NCBI GenBank assembly: GCA_002633275.1
Contig: NWBO01000152.1
Location: 32,726-96,725 of the forward strand
Length of the DNA stretch: 64,000 bases
Source: Bacteroidales bacterium Phil12
GTDB lineage: Bacteria > Bacteroidota > Bacteroidia > Bacteroidales > P3
Direction of reading: 5' to 3'
Part shown: positions 17,176-26,871 of the stretch, piece after piece
How the letters are laid out: each line of letters starts with the position of its first letter
Position numbering within the stretch: position 1 is the first letter of the stretch
The notes under the pieces: model-generated
What the model was told of the DNA's origin: nothing
The model's input: the letters and a program-made list of their open reading frames with translations, nothing else
Database searches by the model: none
Made by a program: the position numbers and the translations under genes

Positions 17176-18339
17176 TGATAAAGATTCAATAATTTCGGAA
17201 TTTTTAGGCTCTTCACGTTCTCCGAAATAGATAAATAGATTCATCAACTCGATATTTATATAATAATTCTCCTTGCCTAATCTTTCTTTTTGCAGAAGTC
17301 CTAAATCCACAATCCTATTTAAATAACTTGCTGCCGTCTGTCTTGAAATCTGCATATTCTCAACAAGGTGGTCAATCTTTGTATAAGGATGATAAAACAG
17401 AATATTCAAAAGTTCGTGGCTATACTTACTACCGAAATTGGAACGAATAATCTTTTTGTACATTGCCATCAATTTCCCAATCTCTTTCACCAAAGAGATA
17501 GTCTCTTGCGCCGTTACCTCAACACCTTTCAAAATAAAAACAATCCACTCCTCCCATTCTTTTTCGTTATCAGTATTTTTATCTCTTATCGCCTGTATCA
17601 AATGATAATATTCTGCTTTGTTATGTGTTATATATCGACTCAAATACAATATAGGCAAATCCAACAATCCGGAAATAACAAGATACAATATATTAATGAT
17701 ACGCCCAGTTCTGCCGTTGCCATCATAAAACGGATGAATGCTTTCAAACTGGTGGTGTATTATAGCCATTTTAATCAAAGGGTCTAACGGACACATCTGC
17801 TCGTCATTGATAAACTGCTCCAAGTTATTCATATATCTGACGATATCCGCTCCGTCTTGTGGAGGAATATAAACTATTTTTCCGTCATTCTCTCGTTTTA
17901 GTTGTGTGCCTGGTGTTGTTCTGAACCCCGCCGAGTTGTTTTCCAAGACCTGTTGCACATATTTAATATCATTTAACGACAATACATTTTTGTTTCTTAC
18001 CCTGACAAAGCCAGAGTTTATAGCCTCACGATAAAACAATACTTCTTTTGTGGCTGCATTGACAAGCATAGTGCTAAGATCCAATCCGGCAAGGTATAAA
18101 TCATCTTGCGTGGTAACTATGTTTTCAACAGCCGAACTGTCCTTCGCTTCTTGAAGCGTTAAGGTACTTATAAGGATACGTTCATTAGGTATTGTTTGTG
18201 CGACACCTTTCAATTCGGCGAGTTTGCGATTTGCAGCATTGAGTTGTTTTAACACTTCTTTGGTCTCCAAATCATACTGCAATGGCAGTGTCGGTATATT
18301 ATATACGCCTTGTTGTGTGAATATATTTGTATTTTCCAT
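17170..18339 (-). CDS. Fic-family AMP-transferase-type protein, class II
   Basis: A 389-residue protein with the N-terminal Fic_N region, the Fic core and a C-terminal winged-helix domain. The catalytic motif HPFYDGNGRTGR is at residues 202-213 with all key residues present. SSAVEN (68-73) upstream matches the class II inhibitory motif [S/T]xxxE[G/N], so activity is probably self-restrained. The C-terminus (MQISRQTAASYLNRIVDLGLL) looks like a DNA-binding winged helix, common in stand-alone bacterial Fic proteins. Family members transfer AMP to protein hydroxyls; the target here is unknown. No antitoxin gene is beside it. Confidence 0.9.
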   Translation of the reverse strand: MENTNIFTQQGVYNIPTLPLQYDLETKEVLKQLNAANRKLAELKGVAQTIPNERILISTLTLQEAKDSSAVENIVTTQDDLYLAGLDLSTMLVNAATKEVLFYREAINSGFVRVRNKNVLSLNDIKYVQQVLENNSAGFRTTPGTQLKRENDGKIVYIPPQDGADIVRYMNNLEQFINDEQMCPLDPLIKMAIIHHQFESIHPFYDGNGRTGRIINILYLVISGLLDLPILYLSRYITHNKAEYYHLIQAIRDKNTDNEKEWEEWIVFILKGVEVTAQETISLVKEIGKLMAMYKKIIRSNFGSKYSHELLNILFYHPYTKIDHLVENMQISRQTAASYLNRIVDLGLLQKERLGKENYYINIELMNLFIYFGEREEPKNSEIIESLSC

Positions 18340-18566
18340 TATGCAATTTATTTATTGTCTGTCGCCGTTATATAATTTACAACTTCCTCTATTCTTTTTC
18401 TCTATCGGATTATAGAAAAAATTTGCGTATGCAAAATTAGAAATAAAAACAAAAATAGAAAAATTATCAAAGGAAAATTATCAAACTTTTATCAAGGAGA
18501 ATATAAAGATGTATTGGAAAATACAAAAAACGAGACAAAGAAACAACGTATTGAAATAAGTTTTTG

Positions 18567-18574
18567 TAATTTTG
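18567..18574 (+). promoter_or_regulatory. -7 element for the porin-like gene
   Basis: TAATTTTG ends 38 bp before the ATG at 18613. No clear TTTG at the right distance. Confidence 0.45.
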
Positions 18575-18612
18575 CAACTTCATTTCAAAAAAATAAACTT
18601 ACGAAAAAAGAT

Positions 18613-19623
18613 ATGAAGAAAAGATTTTTGATATTTGCCGTTATCGTTCTGAGTTTTTACGGCATCAAGGCTCAAAGCCATATAGATGAATTGTCAGTCA
18701 ATGTACGTTCAAGTTTTGAGTATAACCACAATAGCATAAACGATGAAGACCATAAAGGTTTTAACGGCGAACATTTTAATATCAATATGCAAGGCCATAT
18801 AACGGATAACATTACCTATCGTATCCGCCAGCGTTTTCATAAGGATATGGTCAAAGGAAACAACTTTTTTAACGCAACCGACTTCCTTTATATAGACTGG
18901 AAAATAAATGAACATTGGTCGTTGAACTTCGGGCGTCAGGAAATATTTATCGGAGGATACGAATACGATTACGCACCGATAGATGTGTATTTCTATGGTG
19001 ATTTCTGCAATGCTTTACCAGAATGTTACGGCTTTGCATCAAGTATAGCGTATAATTTTAACAAGCAACAGCAATTGGTGTTTCAAGTATCCAACTCGCC
19101 GTTTTATGGCGGCAATTCCAATATGTTAAGTTACAATCTTGCGTGGTTCGGCAACATCGCTCCGTGGTGGAAAACCATTTGGTCGGTCAATGAAAGCGAA
19201 TACGCTGACGGAGAGTTTGAAAATATGATTGCTCTTGGCAACAAAATAGGAACGGACAACGTTTATTTGGAAGCAGATTTCATCAATCGGTATCGCAAAG
19301 ATTATAAAAATTTCTTACTTGACAATTGGGGCTTTGTTGCAAAATTCAACTACACATACAACAACTTTAACTTCTTTGCGAAAGGCGGCTACGACAAAGA
19401 TAAATACAGATTTCTTTTACCTGTGGGCGACAACAAATTTGAATATAAACATATAGGCGGCGGTGTCGAGTATTTTCCTTTGAAAGATAACAAAGACGTA
19501 AGACTGCACGCCGTTTATCATTATACACAAGAGAATTTGGCAGACGTACCGAACGAAACGAAGAAATATACTCACAATGTTTTGATAGGTGCAACGTGGA
19601 AGATTAACGTAATAAAAAAATAA
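18613..19623 (+). CDS. Outer-membrane porin-like beta-barrel protein
   Basis: A 336-residue protein with a clear signal peptide (MKKRFLIFAVIVLSFYGIKAQ) and a body made of alternating amphipathic strands rich in Tyr, Phe and Asn (YRIRQRFHKDM, WSLNFGRQEIFIGGYEYDY, LVFQVSNSPF, FNFFAKGGYDKDKY). It ends in WKINVIKK. The pattern and the GRQEI..GGYEYD segment resemble the phosphate-selective OprO/OprP-type porins of Bacteroidetes. An in-frame TTG at 18514 exists, but the -7 box lies downstream of it, so the ATG at 18613 is chosen. It is followed after 24 bp by a nucleoside-recognition membrane protein, so the pair may handle one solute. Confidence 0.75.
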   Translation: MKKRFLIFAVIVLSFYGIKAQSHIDELSVNVRSSFEYNHNSINDEDHKGFNGEHFNINMQGHITDNITYRIRQRFHKDMVKGNNFFNATDFLYIDWKINEHWSLNFGRQEIFIGGYEYDYAPIDVYFYGDFCNALPECYGFASSIAYNFNKQQQLVFQVSNSPFYGGNSNMLSYNLAWFGNIAPWWKTIWSVNESEYADGEFENMIALGNKIGTDNVYLEADFINRYRKDYKNFLLDNWGFVAKFNYTYNNFNFFAKGGYDKDKYRFLLPVGDNKFEYKHIGGGVEYFPLKDNKDVRLHAVYHYTQENLADVPNETKKYTHNVLIGATWKINVIKK

Positions 19624-19647
19624 TTCACAACATTAATTCATAAAACT

Positions 19648-20808
19648 ATGAAACCAAACAAAATGAACGCCTCTCAACGAGCGGTTAAAGAAGCAGTGAT
19701 TTTTCTTTTTATTCTTGTCGTTGTCTGTGTGTGTATAGGTTGGAAAATGGGTGCAGGTAATATGCTTAACACCATAATGGCAACGGCTCACGACTTGCTA
19801 CTGAACACTTGTTTTTGGCTTATGGGTGTAACTGTCTTGACAGGTGCTTTGAGTAAGTTGTTCGCAGAATTTGGCGTGGTATCACTATTGGAAAAAGTGT
19901 TGCGTCCATTGATGAAGCCTTTGTATAACTTGCCCGGAGGAGCAGCACTGGGTGCGGTTATGACCTTTCTTTCGGATAATCCGGCAATAATTGCCCTTAG
20001 CAAGGATAGACGTTTCTCATCGTATTTCAAGAAATATCAACTTATATCTTTAACAAACTTCGGAACGGCTTTCGGTATGGGTTTCGTGGTTATAATAACG
20101 ATGATTGGCTATGGACATGTCGATGGAGCGTTAATAGGATTGTTCGGTGCGTTTTGCGGTTCCATAATCTCAACACGTATAATGCAACGCTCGGTACTTA
20201 AAACCTATCCGTCTTTGGACGAACCCGTTTGTTCGGAATCTCCGAAACAAGTTCAAATCGAAGAAGCGGAAGCCGAAAGTAAAGAAAGTACTTTTATGCG
20301 ATTTCTTAACGCTATCTTGGACGGAGGAAAAAATGGCGTGGAATTGGGATTACAGATAATTCCCGGCGTGCTTATCATAACGACTGCCGTAATACTTGTA
20401 ACCTTCGGTGCCAACCCTGAGACAGGTGTATATGACGGCGGAGTTTCGCAAGGCGTTCCTCTTTTGCCGTGGCTTGCTCAAAAAATACATTGGGTGTTCG
20501 AATGGTTGTTCGGCTTTAAGAATATGGAGTTGATTGCTTTCCCTATGACGGCGTTGGGTTCTGTGGGAGCGGCGTTAGGAATGGCAAAGACTTTTGTTAT
20601 CAAAGGCATCTTGGACGGTAATGCCGTTGCTGTATGTACTGCAATAGGTATGTGCTGGTCAGGATATTTTTCAACTCATACGGCAATGTTGGATTCGTTA
20701 GGTTATAGAAAATGTATCTCAAAGGCTTTGGGTGCTCACACAATAGCAGGTCTTTGTGCAGGAATTATCGCCCACTTCGTTTATTTGGGTTACAGTCTTA
20801 TATTTTAA
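19648..20808 (+). CDS. Nucleoside recognition (Gate) domain membrane protein, CD0519/CD1768-like
   Basis: A 386-residue protein with about 8-9 membrane segments and two Gate/nucleoside-recognition-like halves. The first contains NLPGGAALGAVMTFLSDNPAIIALSKD, the second SVGAALGMAKTFV and MCWSGYFSTHTAMLDSLGYRKCISKALG. Related proteins include the spore maturation SpmA/SpmB and nucleoside transporter gates. Its length and single-chain form match the group usually called CD0519/CD1768 family. The substrate is not established. It is probably co-transcribed with the upstream porin-like gene. Confidence 0.75.
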   Translation: MKPNKMNASQRAVKEAVIFLFILVVVCVCIGWKMGAGNMLNTIMATAHDLLLNTCFWLMGVTVLTGALSKLFAEFGVVSLLEKVLRPLMKPLYNLPGGAALGAVMTFLSDNPAIIALSKDRRFSSYFKKYQLISLTNFGTAFGMGFVVIITMIGYGHVDGALIGLFGAFCGSIISTRIMQRSVLKTYPSLDEPVCSESPKQVQIEEAEAESKESTFMRFLNAILDGGKNGVELGLQIIPGVLIITTAVILVTFGANPETGVYDGGVSQGVPLLPWLAQKIHWVFEWLFGFKNMELIAFPMTALGSVGAALGMAKTFVIKGILDGNAVAVCTAIGMCWSGYFSTHTAMLDSLGYRKCISKALGAHTIAGLCAGIIAHFVYLGYSLIF

Positions 20809-20843
20809 GCAAAGAAATTTTTTATATCATTAAAGACGAAAAT

Positions 20844-20900
20844 AGTGTTAAACATCAGTCGAACGATGTTTAACACTGTTTTTTTAATATTAAACACTAT
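20844..20900. repeat. TGTTWAACA 21-bp-period repeat, locus 4
   Basis: GTTAAACAT at 20847, GTTTAACAC at 20868 and ATTAAACAC at 20889 lie exactly 21 bp apart. They sit between the stop of the membrane protein gene and the clpP promoter. Confidence 0.75.
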
Positions 20901-20968
20901 TTTTTGCAACTGAGAATAAAAATATTTGTTTAATAATGACAAGGATAGGGTTTATGAAAAAAATATAC

Positions 20969-20976
20969 TAACTTTG
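20969..20976 (+). promoter_or_regulatory. -7 element for clpP
   Basis: TAACTTTG ends 45 bp before the ATG at 21022. Its position excludes upstream in-frame starts for clpP. Confidence 0.5.
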
Positions 20977-21021
20977 CAAGCGCATAACGAAAGAATATTA
21001 ACGCAAAAAGTATATAAACAA

Positions 21022-21708
21022 ATGGATTTCAAAAAAGAATTTAAGGCGTTCGCAACAAAAGGCAGAAACATCAACTCTCTGACCTTTGACAGATACAACA
21101 GATATTTTAACACAAGAAGTGCTTATATCAACCCGACGATTATAGAAGAACGTCAGTTGAATGTGGCTCAAATGGACGTGTTCTCTCGTTTGATGATGGA
21201 CAGAATAATATTCTTGGGAACAGCGATTGACGATGACGTGGCGAATATAATACAAGCCCAATTGTTGTTTTTGGAGAGCACAGACAGCAGAAGCGACATT
21301 CAGATTTACTTAAATTCTCCAGGAGGATATGTTCAAGCAGGTTTGGGAATATATGACACAATGCAATACATAGCTCCTGACGTTTCAACGATATGTACCG
21401 GATTGGCAGCAAGTATGGCAAGTGTTTTGTTGTGTGCGGGGGCTCCTAAGAAAAGAGTTGCTTTGGAACATTCGAGAGTAATGATTCATCAACCTATGGG
21501 TGGTGCGGAAGGTCAGGCTTCGGATATTGCAATAGCAGCAACAGAGATACTTAAAACAAAGAAAGAACTCTACACAATTATATCCAAACATAGCGGCCAG
21601 CCTTTTGAGAAAATCGAAGCCGACGGCGACAGAGACCATTGGCTGACAAGTGCCGAAGCAAAAGAATATGGAATGATTGACGAGATATTGGTAAGAAAAA
21701 ACAAATAA
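21022..21708 (+). CDS. clpP: ATP-dependent Clp protease proteolytic subunit
   Basis: Serine peptidase that forms the 14-mer chamber used with ClpX or ClpC-type ATPases. The 228-residue product has the catalytic Ser131 in TGLAASMASV, His156 in HQPMGG and the downstream acidic region DGDRDHWLTSAEAKEYG. The oxyanion GG is in SPGGYVQAG. The frame is open back to 20926, but the promoter at 20969-20976 and the usual family length support the ATG at 21022. clpX does not follow here, unlike in many bacteria; a TlpA-like lipoprotein gene does, after 27 bp. Confidence 0.95.
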   Translation: MDFKKEFKAFATKGRNINSLTFDRYNRYFNTRSAYINPTIIEERQLNVAQMDVFSRLMMDRIIFLGTAIDDDVANIIQAQLLFLESTDSRSDIQIYLNSPGGYVQAGLGIYDTMQYIAPDVSTICTGLAASMASVLLCAGAPKKRVALEHSRVMIHQPMGGAEGQASDIAIAATEILKTKKELYTIISKHSGQPFEKIEADGDRDHWLTSAEAKEYGMIDEILVRKNK

Positions 21709-21735
21709 TATCTTAAAAAGAAAGTTTTCAATATA

Positions 21736-22830
21736 ATGAAAAAGATTTTGTTGGCGTTTATTGCCGTTGTAGGTGTATTGTTCGCATCGTGTTCCAATGA
21801 CAAGAAAGTCGTTGTGGATATTGCGGAATTAAGTGAGGGCGATGTGGTAGTGATTTATCAAGACCCAGATATGATTAATGCCAGAACAAGCGAGCAAATA
21901 GCAACGGCAAAGATAAAGAATGGAAAGTGCGAAATTGTTTTAGACTCTTTGGAATTTGAAGGCAAGATAAAAGAATGTGCAATAACAATAGTTAATCAAA
22001 ATAAACAATTCGGAGCAAGTTTGCCTTGTATAATCGAAAAAGGAAAGACAATCACGATAACAATTACAGGTGTTGCCGATTATCTTGCACGAAAGAATAT
22101 ACTTAACATCTCATATAAGGGTAGTAAATTCGCAGAAGATTTCTCTAGTTTTTGGAAAGATGTCAATGATTCGTTTATGGAACTTTCAAGAAACAATAAC
22201 GATGTAAAGACTTTCAAGAAACAAGTGGAGTTATACAAGAGTTTCATAAAGAAATATCCGCAAAGCGGCTACGCATATTCGGTATTGATAAGCGAAATGC
22301 AAACACTTCAAAACGCAGATAACCCTATAATGGATTATTGTAGAGAACTATCCAACGAACAAACGGATAATGTTTGGCAGAAATACTTATCGCAAGCATA
22401 TAAATACAAGATAGTTCAACAGACCGCCAATTCGACTTTGGTATTTACTGCACTAAATCAGCAGGGAGACACTTTGACGGAGCGAGATGTGAAAGGAGAA
22501 TTGATTTTGGTTGATTTCTGGGCTTCTTGGTGCAAACCATGTTTGGAGGCTTTGCCAAAGATAGAAAAGGTTTGGGAGAAATACAAAGGCAAAGGACTTA
22601 GCGTTGTTTCGATAAGTGTGGATACTAATCCTAATGATTGGATAAAATTCATAGAAAAAAATCCTATGAAATGGACTTCCCTTATCGGCAACGGTCAAGA
22701 GATTACTCAGAGATATAATTTCCAATACATACCTCATCTTATCTTGGCTGACAAAAATGGTAAAATACTTCAAAACGGTATAGACATTGAAAAATTAGAC
22801 GAATTGATAGAGAAAAACATCGATAAATAA
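21736..22830 (+). CDS. TlpA-like thioredoxin-fold lipoprotein with DUF4369-type N-terminal domain
   Basis: A 364-residue envelope protein with a lipoprotein signal (VLFASC, Cys16), an N-terminal beta-rich region of DUF4369 type (about 20-130) and a helical linker. The C-terminal thioredoxin fold has the active site WASWCKPC at residues 262-269 (Cys266, Cys269). Such proteins usually reduce or transfer disulfides in the periplasm; the client is unknown. It lies between clpP and lpxD on the same strand with gaps of 27 and 19 bp, so these three and the O-antigen ligase gene may form one transcript. Confidence 0.85.
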   Translation: MKKILLAFIAVVGVLFASCSNDKKVVVDIAELSEGDVVVIYQDPDMINARTSEQIATAKIKNGKCEIVLDSLEFEGKIKECAITIVNQNKQFGASLPCIIEKGKTITITITGVADYLARKNILNISYKGSKFAEDFSSFWKDVNDSFMELSRNNNDVKTFKKQVELYKSFIKKYPQSGYAYSVLISEMQTLQNADNPIMDYCRELSNEQTDNVWQKYLSQAYKYKIVQQTANSTLVFTALNQQGDTLTERDVKGELILVDFWASWCKPCLEALPKIEKVWEKYKGKGLSVVSISVDTNPNDWIKFIEKNPMKWTSLIGNGQEITQRYNFQYIPHLILADKNGKILQNGIDIEKLDELIEKNIDK

Positions 22831-22849
22831 AACGACAAAAATAAATATT

Positions 22850-23899
22850 ATGGAATTGACAGCAAAACAAATTGCAGAGTTTTTGAATGGTAAAATAGAG
22901 GGAAACGATGCAGTTACGGTTAATAAGGTTTGCAAGATAGAAGAAGGCAAAGAGAATGGACTTTCTTTTTTGGCAAACCCGAAATATACGCATTATATAT
23001 ATGACACAAAAGCCTCTGTGGTTATTCTTGGCGAAGATGTGGTTTTGGAAAAGCCTACGAGTGCTACACTTATCAGAGTTAAAGATGCATATAGTTCTTT
23101 TGCAACATTGTTGGATATTTACGAACAATACACCAAAGCCAATATGCAAGAAAGAAAAGGTATCTCCTCTTTGGCTGCCATAAATAAAGAAGCGAAAATC
23201 GAAGAGAATTGTTATATTGGCGAATTTACCGTTATAGACAGGAATGCTAAGATTGGTAAAAACGCGAAGATATATCCGCAAGTGTATATCGGAGAAAATG
23301 TAACGATTGGCGATAACGTAACAATTTTTGCGGGTGTAAAAATTTATCACGATATAAACATAGGAAACAATTGTATTATTCATTCGGGTGTTGTCATTGG
23401 TGCGGACGGTTTTGGCTTTGCTCCTTTGCCTGACGGCACTTTCAAAAAAATTCCTCAGACCGGTAATGTCGTAATAGAAGATGATGTTGAGATAGGTGCG
23501 AATACTTGTGTGGATCGTTCCACAATGGGGGCAACGATTATACGCAAAGGAACTAAGGTTGATAATCTTTGCCAAATTGCACACAATGTAACGATAGGCA
23601 GTAACACTGTAATGTCAGCACAGACGGGACTTGCCGGCAGCACACACTTGGGAAGTTATTGCTTTGTGGGAGGTCAGGTAGGTTTTGCAGGACATCTGAC
23701 AGTTGGCGACAGAGCTAAGATAGGTGCTCAAAGCGGTGTTTTCGGCGATATTAAAGAAAACGAACAAATATTCGGTTATCCTGCTTTTTCAGCAAAGAGT
23801 TACTTCCGCTCTTCCGTACTTTTCAAAAGACTTCCCGAAATGGAGAAACGTCTTAGGGAATTAGAGCAAAAAATCAAACAATACGAAGACAACAAATAA
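22850..23899 (+). CDS. lpxD: UDP-3-O-acylglucosamine N-acyltransferase
   Basis: Adds the N-linked hydroxy-acyl chain in lipid A synthesis. The 349-residue protein has the N-terminal uridine-binding domain (about 1-100), then the left-handed beta-helix of hexapeptide repeats (about 105-305, such as [14 protein letters not shown] and [13 protein letters not shown]). The catalytic-region motif [17 protein letters not shown] is present. A short C-terminal helix ([15 protein letters not shown]) follows. The lpxC/fabZ and lpxA genes often found next to it are not in this window. Confidence 0.95.
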   Translation: MELTAKQIAEFLNGKIEGNDAVTVNKVCKIEEGKENGLSFLANPKYTHYIYDTKASVVILGEDVVLEKPTSATLIRVKDAYSSFATLLDIYEQYTKANMQERKGISSLAAINKEAKIEENCYIGEFTVIDRNAKIGKNAKIYPQVYIGENVTIGDNVTIFAGVKIYHDINIGNNCIIHSGVVIGADGFGFAPLPDGTFKKIPQTGNVVIEDDVEIGANTCVDRSTMGATIIRKGTKVDNLCQIAHNVTIGSNTVMSAQTGLAGSTHLGSYCFVGGQVGFAGHLTVGDRAKIGAQSGVFGDIKENEQIFGYPAFSAKSYFRSSVLFKRLPEMEKRLRELEQKIKQYEDNK

Positions 23900-23924
23900 G
23901 ACAATAACCTAACCATATATTGCG

Positions 23925-25565
23925 ATGCCGACAAAGACAGTTATACAAAATACGTTGAAATCACTAAACATTATTGATTGGTGCGACGTTTTTTCCAGTA
24001 TGACACTCATTGTCGGCATTATTTATTCTCCTTTCTTTTTTACAGTAGGTTTGATAATGATGCTTGTCAGAGTTCTGTTCATAGGTAATATGAAAGAAAA
24101 AATCAAAAAGTTGAAACAATCCTATAACATCTTACTTTGTTTGCTTGGTATCTATTTGCTCAATATCGTTGGAATGCTTTGGTCGAGCAATCTGCAATAC
24201 GGGCTATTTGAACTCAATCACAAAATGCCTTTCTTAGTCTTGCCGCTGTTTTGTCTTGTAATATCCCCGATAAAAAAACAGTTTTGGCAAGTGCTTTTAT
24301 TTGCATATATCGTTGCAATAACCATTGGCGTTGCGATAGGACTGATAAACTACGTTATAGACCCATACGCCGACGGACGTTTCTTGGTGCCTACGGCAAG
24401 GAATATATCGTTTGCGTTCCATTTGTGCTTTGCTATTTCGGTAATGATAATAGCGGAGAATCAACATAAGGATTTAAGAAAATTTTTAACGCCTATCGTT
24501 ATTTTATTTACAGTATATATTTTTGTGGCTTCATTAATCAGCGGAATAGTTACACTGATTATTTTAATGACTTTCGCACTTATTTCAATCATACGAAAAA
24601 AACGAAAATCATATTCCATTATCGCTATAAGTATTTGTGCCATCGCCTTGGTTTTATGTGGTGTTTGGCTATCAAAACAAATAGATAATTATTTCACTCC
24701 CAAGCAGGAATTTGCTCTTGATATAAAAGAAAAAACTGCTTTGGGTAACGATTATATTCCTTTCGATAATAAATTCATCGAAAACGGATATTATGTCTAT
24801 ATGTATTCTTGCCCGAGTGAGGTTGAGAGTGCTTGGAAACAGCGAACGGGACTTAACTTGACAGATTACTGCACAGACAACGAGGGCTTACAATACTACA
24901 AATACGATGATATTATTTATAGATACCTCAACTCAAAAGGATTGAAAAAAGACGCATCGGGCGTTGCTGCTCTTACAGACAAAGATATCGAAAACATCAA
25001 AAAAGGATATGCCAACGTGGTTTATGCCGAGAGATTTTCGTTAAGACCGCGTTTGTATCAGACATTCTTTGAATTTGAACACTATCTGCGTTCGGGAGAA
25101 GTAAGAGAAATGTCCGTAATACAGAGATATTTTTGGTCGAAGAATGCTATCAATATAATAAAACAACATATCCTTATAGGCTGTGGCACGGGCGATACAA
25201 GAGATGAACTTACCGCTCCGATTATGGGAAAACATCCCGAATTATGTACAACAGGCTGCAATCCGCACAATCAATTCCTTTACACCTTTGCGGCTTTCGG
25301 TTTGTTGGGCATTGCTGTTATGTTGATATATATACTTTACCTTCCTATAAAACTACAATTGTTCAAAAATTTGTATTTCTGCGTTTTCTTCATCATTGCC
25401 ATTTGTTGGATGTTTGCAGAAAGCAGTTTTGAGAGTTTTGAAGGTATGACGTTTATTTCGGCATTGATGTCCGCTTTCTGTTATAACGCTTATTTGTTAG
25501 AGCAAAAAAAGAAGATAAACAATCAAAAAGAAAGTTTATCTTCAACATTCAATGCAAACTTATAA
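23925..25565 (+). CDS. O-antigen ligase / Wzy-type polymerase family membrane protein
   Basis: A 546-residue polytopic protein with about 10-11 membrane segments and one large periplasmic loop (about 250-430). The loop is followed by the Wzy_C-like segment LIGCGTGDTRDELT and GCNPHNQFLYTFAAFGLLGI, where His in NPHNQFL is the conserved residue of O-antigen ligases. It probably joins O-antigen or another glycan to lipid A-core, or polymerises it. It lies 25 bp after lpxD and converges on a glycosyltransferase gene, which fits a role in LPS assembly. Ligase and polymerase cannot be told apart by eye. Confidence 0.8.
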   Translation: MPTKTVIQNTLKSLNIIDWCDVFSSMTLIVGIIYSPFFFTVGLIMMLVRVLFIGNMKEKIKKLKQSYNILLCLLGIYLLNIVGMLWSSNLQYGLFELNHKMPFLVLPLFCLVISPIKKQFWQVLLFAYIVAITIGVAIGLINYVIDPYADGRFLVPTARNISFAFHLCFAISVMIIAENQHKDLRKFLTPIVILFTVYIFVASLISGIVTLIILMTFALISIIRKKRKSYSIIAISICAIALVLCGVWLSKQIDNYFTPKQEFALDIKEKTALGNDYIPFDNKFIENGYYVYMYSCPSEVESAWKQRTGLNLTDYCTDNEGLQYYKYDDIIYRYLNSKGLKKDASGVAALTDKDIENIKKGYANVVYAERFSLRPRLYQTFFEFEHYLRSGEVREMSVIQRYFWSKNAINIIKQHILIGCGTGDTRDELTAPIMGKHPELCTTGCNPHNQFLYTFAAFGLLGIAVMLIYILYLPIKLQLFKNLYFCVFFIIAICWMFAESSFESFEGMTFISALMSAFCYNAYLLEQKKKINNQKESLSSTFNANL

Positions 25566-25582
25566 TTAACAAATCAAAAATA

Positions 25583-26338
25583 TTATTTATCTAATCTTTT
25601 TTCTATTGCTTTGGCAACAGTGAAGAATTGATACGCTGCATCGTATTTGGCTTTGATAAATCCGCGAACACCATAACGAAAACCACCTTGAATTATGTAA
25701 CTTTTTATAAAACTCCACGTCGGACGGTACAATAACGCAAAAGGTTTGTATTCTCTTTTCTTTTTCTTCTGCAATTCAAAATCTGTGTAGCGGTTTAGTT
25801 TCTCCAAACGGTTATATAATCTTTCTTCGTCCAAATGAATAAACATCGCATTTTTCTCTTTTGTCGGAATTTTTTCCACCTTACCTTGTATTTGCGGAAG
25901 AGAATGTATTATCTCCGGCCAGTAAGTCCCTTGCTTGATAAAAAATCTCAGTTGCCAATCCTTTAACGAATTGCCAAAATATGCACTCATAAATTTATTC
26001 TTTCGTTGAATAAACAAGCCTTGTGGCGGATTGGGTTGCTCAATGACACGATACAAATAATTTTTTAGTTCAATTGTTACAAGTTCATCGGCATCTACAA
26101 CAAGCACGTACGGATATTTCGCCTTAGATATTGCAAAATTCCTCGCAGGTTCCACTATCCTATACTTACCTCGTGGAAAAGTAAATATATCGCAGCCATA
26201 TTTCTTTGCAATGTCAAGCGTCGAATCGGTGGATTCCATATCGCAAATCACGATTTGGTCGAAATCCTTTACGCTTTTAAGCACTTGTTCCAAGTATTGC
26301 TCCGCATTATATGTGTTTATTACTACCGATATTTGCAT
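25583..26338 (-). CDS. Family 2 glycosyltransferase, LPS-core type
   Basis: A 251-residue cytoplasmic GT-A enzyme. It has the N-terminal nucleotide-sugar fold ISVVINTYNAEQYLEQVLKSV, ICDMESTDST, and the metal-binding DxD-type segment VLVVDADELV at about residues 80-89. The C-terminal half (HLDEERLYNRLEKLNRYTDFELQKK and GGFRYGVRGFIKAKYDAAYQF) resembles WaaE/KdtX-like LPS core transferases. It converges with the O-antigen ligase gene at 25565 with 17 bp between. The sugar specificity cannot be read from the sequence. Confidence 0.85.
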   Translation of the reverse strand: MQISVVINTYNAEQYLEQVLKSVKDFDQIVICDMESTDSTLDIAKKYGCDIFTFPRGKYRIVEPARNFAISKAKYPYVLVVDADELVTIELKNYLYRVIEQPNPPQGLFIQRKNKFMSAYFGNSLKDWQLRFFIKQGTYWPEIIHSLPQIQGKVEKIPTKEKNAMFIHLDEERLYNRLEKLNRYTDFELQKKKKREYKPFALLYRPTWSFIKSYIIQGGFRYGVRGFIKAKYDAAYQFFTVAKAIEKRLDK

Positions 26339-26470
26339 TACGTAAATTCTATATAATAATCACAAGTTTCTTTTTCGCAGTGTCTGTTATCCGTAAAACA
26401 AAAATACTCCTAAATAAAACGTCAATTGATTTTAGTTTTACGGCATCACAGCACACAAAAACGATAAGTA

Positions 26471-26833
26471 TTAAAATATTTGTGTCAATTCCTTAAAAAT
26501 AGATTCTTTGATTGAAGGCAAAAGTGTTTTAAGGTCTATGATATTGACATTGTATTTCTCAAACGCCAAATCCATTTTACAATCCACTCTGTTGGCTATT
26601 CCCTCTTCGCTATTAGGCGAAAACTCAACGTAAATAACTATATTTTGAACCTGTTTCTCAACTGCCGAAACGAACTCCTCATGTGCGTATGCTTTTTTCA
26701 CTCCTTCTTGTTTCAATGCAGCCACCAATTTTTCCACAAGTTTCTTTCTCGAACGACGGGCAAACCAAGAAGGCTTGCGTTTCTTGTCTTTCAAACCTTT
26801 TGCCAACTGTTTGTTTGCTTCCTTATTGGTCAT
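26471..26833 (-). CDS. Small basic protein, possible degenerate MNT-type nucleotidyltransferase
   Basis: A 120-residue protein with a very Lys/Arg-rich N-terminus (KDKKRKPSWFARRSRKK). The C-terminal half, NIVIYVEFSPNSEEG to MDLAFEKYNVNIIDLKTLLP to IKESIFKELTQIF, has the layout of minimal nucleotidyltransferase (MNT) domains: VEF strand, helix, VDLVT-like strand, then a P-I-x-x-I-x-E helix. The GSxxRG loop and the catalytic Asp residues expected before VEF are absent (KAYAHEEF, NIVIYVEF). It would therefore be catalytically dead if the assignment holds. It sits 38 bp downstream of the rnfA stop, same strand. I would otherwise call it unknown. Confidence 0.5.
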   Translation of the reverse strand: MTNKEANKQLAKGLKDKKRKPSWFARRSRKKLVEKLVAALKQEGVKKAYAHEEFVSAVEKQVQNIVIYVEFSPNSEEGIANRVDCKMDLAFEKYNVNIIDLKTLLPSIKESIFKELTQIF

Positions 26834-26871
26834 AAAAAGTTGTTTTTTGAATTAAATATCCCGAGCTAAGG

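Noticed and set aside
17170..18339. Fic/antitoxin (FicTA or Doc/Phd) module
   Set aside because: The inhibitory motif is within the same chain and no small partner gene is adjacent.
20926..21021. N-terminal extension of ClpP
   Set aside because: The clpP -7 element (20969-20976) lies inside this stretch, and the ATG at 21022 gives the normal length.
22739..23584. A 281-codon minus-strand frame inside lpxD
   Set aside because: It is the complement of the hexapeptide-repeat gene lpxD; the periodic sequence keeps the opposite frame open.
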